IMG/VR virus record: IMGVR_UViG_3300010158_000316
Coordinates: 1-23,953 of that record
Strand: one strand, 5' to 3'
Length of the DNA stretch: 23,953 bases
Source: a virus
Position 1 is the first letter of the stretch. Each line of letters starts with the position of its first letter. The notes under the pieces were generated by a model. That model saw only the letters and a program-made list of their open reading frames with translations, had not been told where the DNA came from and did not search any database. Position numbers and translations under genes: made by a program. Positions 1 through 7,200 of the stretch are shown here, piece after piece.

Positions 1-2868
1 ATTGGCTACCGTTACGACAATGGACAAAGCCAATACGTTAACTTTGATACTAGCGGGCAGCAAACAAGTATCCGGGAAAGGTCAAATTTAGGTACATTGA
101 TAAGAGACCTTGCCCCATTAGCATTGACTGCTGTTGGAGCTAACTTTCTCGCTCCTTATCTTGCAGGGGGCGCTGCTGCTGGTGCGGGCGCTGGTGCGGG
201 TGCAGCTTTTACTCCAGAAATGATTGCAGCAGGGTTAACCCCCGGAAGTATTGGTGCTGCTGGTGCTGCGTCTGGTGCTTTAACAGGTGCAGAGCTAGCT
301 GCCGCTACTGGCGCGGGCTCATTGGGCGCTGGTGCTGCCACATTAGGAGGGCTAACGGCTGAAGAACTTGCAGCGTCCGATTTAGCGGCATACGAACCCA
401 CAACATTATCGGAAATACTAGCACCTGTAACTGAAACAGCAGCACCTGCCGCCGAAACTTTAAGCACTACTGGCGGTTATGGTAGTGGTATGACTAACCC
501 TAGCCTATTAAGTTCTACTGGAGCAGGAGAAATTGCAGCATTACCAGCATCCGAAGTTGCATCTCTTGGTAGCAATGTAGCTCCATCGCTTAATCAACTG
601 GCTGCTTCCGGCATGGGGCCGGGGTCTTATGGGGCCCTTAATTACCCAGCTTTAGAAGCCGCTGTAACTGCTGGCACAATTACGCCTGAAGCTTTATCTG
701 CTGCATTAGCAGCAGCGAGTGGTGTAGTAACAGCCGGGGCAACTCCAGCTTTGGTGGAACTGGCTAATGCCGGAAAAGGGTTGCCAAGTGTAAATGAAAT
801 GATAGCTTCTGGAGGTGGGCCCGGTTCCGTTGGTGCTGCTGGGGCTGCGGCTGGAGAATTAACTCCGGCAGAATTAGCTGCTGTTAATGGCGTATCTACT
901 GCGGGGAGTGCCACGGCAGGGTTAACTAGCAGTGTATTAGATAAACTTAAAGACGCTACCGGCCTGAGCGCGGATAAACTTAAAGGATTAATTAGTGGCG
1001 CAGGGGGATTACTTGCCGCGTATCAGGCAAACCAACCGCAAAAAATTGTGGGTTACCAAGGTGGGATTCCTTCGTATACTGCGGTACAAGGTCGTGCGGC
1101 TGAGCCTGTTGCTGGGTCGCGCCCCGGTGCGGGGCATCAATACTTTACGGGCGTTCAATTTGCACCTGCTTCCGGGCTACCTGCGGCACAATCCAATATT
1201 GACGCTCAAGTAGCTGATTTGAACAAACTTAATGCAGCCAATGCGTTGGCTAGAAACCCAGTTAATAAAGCTGAAGGAGGTATTATGGGATTAGCTCACG
1301 GCGGTATGCCGACACACCCGCATGGCACTTACTTGAGGGGCGATACCGATGGCATGGCAGACAAGATTCCGGGCACCATTGACGGTGTTCAACCTGCTCG
1401 TTTGGCTCATGGGGAGTTTGTTATTCCTGCTGACGTTGTGTCCCATCTTGGCAATGGTAACTCTGATGCGGGAGCCCAACAACTCTACAAGATGATGGAC
1501 AGAATTCGCATGGCCCGTACAGGTAGCCCTAAGCAGGGTAAAGAAATTAACCCGGATAAATTTATGCCGGGTGGGTTGGCCCATGCCCATTATGCTATGG
1601 GGGGTAATGTATATCGTTTTGATGGCACAACCGGGTCTACTGTTCCTTCAGCTGCGCCAGCTACTTCCCTTGCAGGAACTGAGTCCAACCTATCTAACTG
1701 GGCTGGCCCTTATGTTACAGAAATGCTGGGTAAAACCCAAGCTCTTACCAATGCCGCATTAGAAAAGCCACAGTTCTACCAAGGTGAACTTACTGCTGGG
1801 CCATCTGATCTTCAAAAACAAGCTTACGGCAACGCAGCAAATTTATCAACACCAACCTCCATAGGTACCGCTGCAAATACAGCAGGAGACATTTCTAAAA
1901 ATTTGACTGGCATGTCATATTCTCCAACTACGTTTGGGAATGAATTCAAAGCTCCTGATGCATATCAAGCGTCTAACATTACAAATCAGTTTAAAGCCCC
2001 ACAGGAATATAAAGCTGCCGGTTCATCGTTTGATGCTGCACAAGCCCAGCAGTATATGAATCCATATATACAAGCTTCTCTTAACCCTCAATTAGAAGAA
2101 GCTCGTCGTCAATCGCAAATTACGCAAATGCAAAATGCTGCGAAGATGTCAAGTGCTGGCGGTTTTGGCGGTAGCCGTCAAGCAATCATGGATGCCGAGA
2201 ATCAACGCAATCTTGGCACTAACTTAGCTAATATTACTGGGCAGGGATACAACACTGCCTTTGGTCAAGCGCAAAACCAATTCAATGCAGACCAAGCACG
2301 TAAGATTCAAGAAGCTCAGTATGGAGCCCAGCAGGGCATGACTGCCGCGCAGTTACAGGCGCAATATGGATTGTCTGCACAACAGGCTAATGAAGAATCT
2401 AGGCAGTTTGGCGCTCAACAAGGAATGACTGCGGCTCAATTAGCTGCGCAGTATGGTTTGTCTGGCAAACAAGCTGGAGAACAATCCAAGCAATTTGGCG
2501 CTCAATATGGATTAAATGCACAAAATGCCGCACTTGCTGCCGCACAAGCACAAGGACAACTTGGTGCTTTACAAAATCAAACCGGCTTGGCTAACCTTGG
2601 AATGATAGCAAACTTGGGGGCTACTCAACAAGAAACCGAACAAAGGGGTCTTACTGCTGCAAAAGCGCAGTTTGATGAGCAGAAAGCTGATCCATACAAA
2701 CAACTTCAGTTTCAAAAAGAAATGCTTCAAGGTTTGCCGGTACAAGCACAGTCGTATAACACGACTATCAATCCGATAGCAGCGGCAGCGGCAGGCGCAT
2801 CGGGTGCAGGTACGGTATTTGATACTATCTTTGGGCCTAACGCAATTCCAACTCCAGTTAAGCCATAA
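1..2868 (+). CDS. Ala/Gly/Gln-rich phage virion-associated protein, 5' end outside window
   Basis: The frame is open from base 1. A TTG at 97 could serve as a start, but 32 further sense codons precede it, so the gene very probably begins left of the window. Numbering from TTG 97, residues 1-320 are Ala/Gly-rich with diverged repeats. Residues 390-500 contain GGIMGLAHGG, then DGMADKIPG, AHGEFVIPADVV and GNGNSDAGAQQLY, then PGGLAHAHYAMGG. Residues 640-720 carry YMNPYIQASLNPQLEEARRQ and GGFGGSRQAIMDAENQRN. A 29-residue tandem repeat follows, then a Gln/Ala-rich helical tail. Proteins of this style recur beside virion genes in aquatic phages, but I know no proven role. It lies just upstream of two more giant genes on the same strand, which suggests a shared late operon. 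It could be an injected or tail-associated protein. The reading frame is certain; the function is not. Confidence 0.75.
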   Translation: MGYRYDNGQSQYVNFDTSGQQTSIRERSNLGTLIRDLAPLALTAVGANFLAPYLAGGAAAGAGAGAGAAFTPEMIAAGLTPGSIGAAGAASGALTGAELAAATGAGSLGAGAATLGGLTAEELAASDLAAYEPTTLSEILAPVTETAAPAAETLSTTGGYGSGMTNPSLLSSTGAGEIAALPASEVASLGSNVAPSLNQLAASGMGPGSYGALNYPALEAAVTAGTITPEALSAALAAASGVVTAGATPALVELANAGKGLPSVNEMIASGGGPGSVGAAGAAAGELTPAELAAVNGVSTAGSATAGLTSSVLDKLKDATGLSADKLKGLISGAGGLLAAYQANQPQKIVGYQGGIPSYTAVQGRAAEPVAGSRPGAGHQYFTGVQFAPASGLPAAQSNIDAQVADLNKLNAANALARNPVNKAEGGIMGLAHGGMPTHPHGTYLRGDTDGMADKIPGTIDGVQPARLAHGEFVIPADVVSHLGNGNSDAGAQQLYKMMDRIRMARTGSPKQGKEINPDKFMPGGLAHAHYAMGGNVYRFDGTTGSTVPSAAPATSLAGTESNLSNWAGPYVTEMLGKTQALTNAALEKPQFYQGELTAGPSDLQKQAYGNAANLSTPTSIGTAANTAGDISKNLTGMSYSPTTFGNEFKAPDAYQASNITNQFKAPQEYKAAGSSFDAAQAQQYMNPYIQASLNPQLEEARRQSQITQMQNAAKMSSAGGFGGSRQAIMDAENQRNLGTNLANITGQGYNTAFGQAQNQFNADQARKIQEAQYGAQQGMTAAQLQAQYGLSAQQANEESRQFGAQQGMTAAQLAAQYGLSGKQAGEQSKQFGAQYGLNAQNAALAAAQAQGQLGALQNQTGLANLGMIANLGATQQETEQRGLTAAKAQFDEQKADPYKQLQFQKEMLQGLPVQAQSYNTTINPIAAAAAGASGAGTVFDTIFGPNAIPTPVKP
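2317..2535 (+). repeat. 29-residue (87-bp) tandem repeat inside the Gln/Ala-rich protein
   Basis: Units begin at 2317, 2404 and 2491, exactly 87 bp apart. Each starts with Q-Y/F-G-A-Q; the first two continue GMTAAQL then AQYGLS. The third copy is shortened and merges into the Gln/Ala-rich tail. The bases have diverged more than the residues, so this is an old in-frame duplication kept by protein selection, probably a helical rod segment. Confidence 0.75.
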
Positions 2869-2881
2869 TTAAGGAAATCGT

Positions 2882-4267
2882 ATGTACAACGCACGCGAAG
2901 CCCTCGCATATACCGGCAAATTGCCGGAACAACAGAACCAAGCAGCAATCACGCCGCAACTGCTGGACTTACTAGCACTACAAAAAGTTGAGGCTGATAA
3001 AAAAGCCGCCGCTCAACAACTTGCACTGACAAGCGGGCAGGCACAACCCACAGTAGCCCAAGGTTTGCAGCAACGGGCCATGCAGTCCGCACGCCAAGAG
3101 ATAGCTCAGAAAATGGGATTGGCGGGGCTCTCCCAAGCACAACCACCTGCGGGCCCTATGCCGCAACAACCCCAACAACCGCCTCAAGGACTAGCAGGCG
3201 CTCCGACAAACCTACCTTCGGAATACCAAGGTGGCGGAATTATTGCGTTTGCTCAAGGTGGTAGTGGCGGTGATGCCCATGGCCGGTTCCGGCAAGATGA
3301 CCAAACCGATGACCAACCCGCAGATAGCGGTGACCAAGGGCCACAGATGTCGCCCCAAGATACGGCATTTATTCAAGGTCAACGAACTGCATTGGAGCGG
3401 ATGCGTGACCAAGACTCTGAAGCGTTGGCACAAGCAGCGATGGCTCAGCAGCAAGCAATGCTAAACCCCGCTAGAGAAGCAGCTATTGCTCATAAGCGTG
3501 AGCAACAGGCGGGATTAAAAGCTTTATATGAACGCCAGATAGCTGAGCGCCCAAGTAATTTGCAAGTTGCCTTAGATCGTATGGCCCAAAATATCCACCA
3601 GCCGGGTGGTTTTGGTGCAGCTATGCTTGGGGTTAGTCCAGCGGTGCAGGCTGCGCGTGAAGGTTATACGAAACAAGAAATTGTCCAGCTAAATACGTTG
3701 AGCGCAATAGACGACGAGATTGATAAGGCTATCGAGAACAATGATGTAAGCAAGTACAACGCCTATGTTGCGCGTAAGAAAGACATCGAAACCCAAATGC
3801 AAAAGGGTGTCGAGGCCGGAGCTACCATGGCCGACGTTTTGGAGCGCGCACTGGCAGGTAAGCAGCGTACTTTTGAAACTGTGGAAGGCCGTAAACAAGC
3901 TGCCGCTACTTTGGCACAGCAACGGGCTGACGCTGCTAAATTAGTAGACCAGCAAAAACGAGATGCTGCGGCTATGCGGGATAATGAGTATAAGATTCGG
4001 ATGGCTGAACTTGGTGGGCGGACTAGTGAAGCTGCACAACTTCGTCGAGATAATATGGTGCTATCTGCTCGGGAAAAAGCCCTTGGCATTGTGTCAAAAA
4101 ATCCAATGTGGATGGGGATGAGCCCAGAAGAACAAAATGCCGAAATGGAAAGAGCCGTAAGAGCTTTAATGCCTGCGGCTCCGGGCGGTGGGGATATAGC
4201 CTCGCTTGCCGCTCAAGAACTAGCTCGCCGTCAAGGACAACGCAAAACCCTAACCGGAGCACGTTAA
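2882..4267 (+). CDS. Gln/Ala-rich phage protein with GGIIAFAQGG motif, probable virion-associated
   Basis: The 461-residue frame starts at ATG 2882, with AAGGAA about 6 bases upstream and a 13-base gap after the previous stop. Residues 1-85 are helical and Gln-rich. Residues 85-110 are Pro/Gln-rich. Near residue 117 is GGGIIAFAQGG, a motif also present in the preceding protein. Residues 130-155 are acidic and probably disordered. From residue 165 to the end it is Gln/Glu/Arg/Lys-rich and probably a long coiled coil. No signal peptide or membrane segment is visible. Position and composition suggest a structural, internal or ejected protein co-expressed with its neighbours. I do not recognise a named family and no enzymatic motif is visible. 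Confidence 0.7.
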   Translation: MYNAREALAYTGKLPEQQNQAAITPQLLDLLALQKVEADKKAAAQQLALTSGQAQPTVAQGLQQRAMQSARQEIAQKMGLAGLSQAQPPAGPMPQQPQQPPQGLAGAPTNLPSEYQGGGIIAFAQGGSGGDAHGRFRQDDQTDDQPADSGDQGPQMSPQDTAFIQGQRTALERMRDQDSEALAQAAMAQQQAMLNPAREAAIAHKREQQAGLKALYERQIAERPSNLQVALDRMAQNIHQPGGFGAAMLGVSPAVQAAREGYTKQEIVQLNTLSAIDDEIDKAIENNDVSKYNAYVARKKDIETQMQKGVEAGATMADVLERALAGKQRTFETVEGRKQAAATLAQQRADAAKLVDQQKRDAAAMRDNEYKIRMAELGGRTSEAAQLRRDNMVLSAREKALGIVSKNPMWMGMSPEEQNAEMERAVRALMPAAPGGGDIASLAAQELARRQGQRKTLTGAR

Positions 4268-4268
4268 C

Positions 4269-7200
4269 GTGGATTTATCCCAGCTTTCCGATGGCGACCT
4301 GCAAGCCCTTGCAGCTAAAGATTTCTCAAAAGTTTCTACGGAAGGGCTGCAATATTTATCTACTACGGCTGCGCCTACGCGCCCCGCACCCCCAGCTAAA
4401 GCCGCTGGGTTCTCCTTATCTGACCTTGCATTAGCTGGTGGGCAGAGCGCGGTTGGGGCAACTAAATCTATCCTCGAAGGCTTTGGTGCGGGTAATGCCC
4501 CTGCCGAATATCTGGAAGGGGTGTCCAAGAAGATTGGGTCATACATATCCCCTGAGCGCCAAGCAGAGATGCAGCGCCGTGCAGCACTAGAGAAACAAGC
4601 TGCGGAATCAGGCAAGACTGTAGAAGAATTGTCTGCGGCTTTGGGCGGCGTCAAAGAAGCCCCGCTTACTGCAATTGCACAGGGTGTCGGCTCATCGGTG
4701 CCTACGGTGGCTCTTGGCCTTGGCGCAGCGGCACTTGGCGCTACCTTGGGCGCACCCGTTGCAATTGCAGCGGCTGTAGGGATTGGTACCAAGTTCTTAA
4801 TAGGAGCTTTGCAGGGTGCCGGTGAAGTTAAGGGTGACATCTATAGTAACGTCAAGGCTGGACTAGAAGCCAAGGGTGTTAAGCCTGAAACCGCTGCCAA
4901 GCAAGCGGAAGCTGCACAAGATTACCTTGGCGCTAACTTTGGGAACATTGCTGCGGCTACTGGTATTGGCGCATTGGCGGGCGGTACGGGCGTTGAATCC
5001 AAACTGATGGATATGTTTAGCAAGCCCGTTGCTAAGAAAATTGCCGCCGAGGCGGTGGAGAAAGCTGCCCCCGGATTTACCCGGCGCACAGCTACTGAGT
5101 TTGCTAAAGAAGCTAGTACCGAAGGTTTGCAGGCAGGGCAAGGACAGTATGCTCAAAACGTAGCCATGACTCGTGCTGGTATGGAGACCCCGGAAATGCA
5201 GGGTGTCCTTGGCGCTGCGGCCCGCGATGCTCTGGTCGGCGGACTTACAGGTGCGGCAGTATCCACTGTTCATGGCAAGCCCAAGACCGAGGCTCCGACT
5301 CCTAGCGCAGAAACACCTGCGGCCCCGGCTGCACCTACCACCCCTGAGATAGAGCGGACATGGTTTAGCCTGCTGCAAGAAAAAGAATCGTTGAAGCAGG
5401 TGCCTTCAACCCCTGAAGTCCAAGACCGTATCCGCGACCTTGACTACCAGATGCGGCAGTTAACTGGTGAGTTGGTCAAGCAAGAAACCGAAAAAGTTGC
5501 ACAGACTAAAGCTGACGAGGCCAAGGCCAAGGAGTCTGCATTTGCAACTGCCGAGCCGCAACAGATGGAGATTAGGGAAGCCCAGACTACGGATAAGCTA
5601 CCTACCCGTGAGGTGCAGGCTCAGCTTGCACCTGAAGTAGCGCCCACTGCGGCGGAGTTAGAAGCCGCAGGACAGCAACGGTTGGATATGTATGCGCCTG
5701 CCCCGCTCACTGAGCAGGAGGTTATCCATCCGTCTATGTCCAAGGCCAACAAGCAGTGGATGCGGGACAATATAGTTGGTAAGACGCCTGAAGATGCCAT
5801 AGCTTTTGCCAAAGCAAACCCTGACAAGATTCCAGACAATCGGTTTGTAAAGAAGGCGTTCAAAGAAATTGAAGCCAACGTAGCCCAATCGGAGACACAA
5901 AATGCAGATGGAAAACCTCCAGCAATTCAGCCTGCCATTGAACCCAGAGCAAGTGAGCCAAGCGTGGCTGTACCTGTTCGACCTATCACAGAACCCGGAG
6001 CAGCAGATACCGGAGTCACTACAGGAACTGACCAACAGCGATTGGTTTCTACTGAACAACCTGCTAATGCAGGAGTTAGCGATCAAACAACTCAGCAAGA
6101 TACATTAGAACTAGCCCGTCAACAAGAAGCTGCGGCAGTCGCAGCACGACTGGCTGAGCAGGAGAAAAAGAGCGCCCAAGCTATCCCTGAGACCGCACGT
6201 ACTGTAGTACCCGATAGGGCGACACGCCGGGAAGGCGCAGTGGATGTAGTGGGTATGCTCCCCCAAATTAATGGGGCACTTAATGAAATCGTAAGTTCCC
6301 CCAAGTTCTCCGAAGGTGTAAAGAAAGACGCCCAACGGCACCTACGCGACATTGAGGATGCGAAAACTGGTGGTGAGGGCCAAGAAGCCGTTGCAGAAAT
6401 GGCGTTCAACTTCCTGACTGAGCAAGCCAGTAAGACCCGATTTCAGTTTGGTAAAACCCCTACGACTCCAATGTCCCGCGATAAGGTGCAAGCCCTTGGC
6501 GATAAGGTGAAATCTGCGTGGAAAAATGCCCCTGAGATAACAGTTGTTCAGAACATGGACGACCCTGCGGTTCCTACCGTAGTTAGGGCCCACCTTGCAG
6601 AGCGAGTACGCCAAGGCGAGACTGGTAGCCCCACTGGGTTCTATCATAACGGGCAGGTGTATGTAGTAGCGGACTCTATGAGCAGTCCCCAAGATGTAGT
6701 TACTGCCTTATCCCATGAAGTCTTAGGCCACTACGGCCTACGCGGATTATTCGGGGGTGCGCTTGATGCATCCTTGCTAGAAGTACAGAAGGCTTACCCC
6801 GCTGAAATGCAACGGTTGGCAAAGCAACGCGGGTTTGATTTAACTAACCCCGAACAAGCCCTAGAAGTCGCAGAAGAAATACTGGCGGACTTAGCGCAAA
6901 CCAAACCCACACTAGGTATTGTGCAGCGGGCTGTGGCAGCAATTCGTGCCATGCTGCGTAAAGTTCTACCAAACTTGCAGATGACTAACAATGACATCAT
7001 TGCTAAGTTCATCATACCTGCCCGTGAGTTTGTTGAATCCGGCGTAGCTCCGCAAGCTGACCAAGGTACTAGGTTTGCTACAGGCCCGACAAGTACGGGC
7101 GGTATGAGCATCGAAGACCGAGCAGCAGGTATTGTTTACAAGCCTACTACTGTAACTCAAGCGATCAAACAAGCTACTTCATCCGCAGTTGCAGCAGTCA

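Noticed and set aside
4250-4840. 196-codon antisense frame opposite the giant gene
   Set aside because: Ala/Pro/Ser-rich shadow of a biased coding strand, without RBS or motif.
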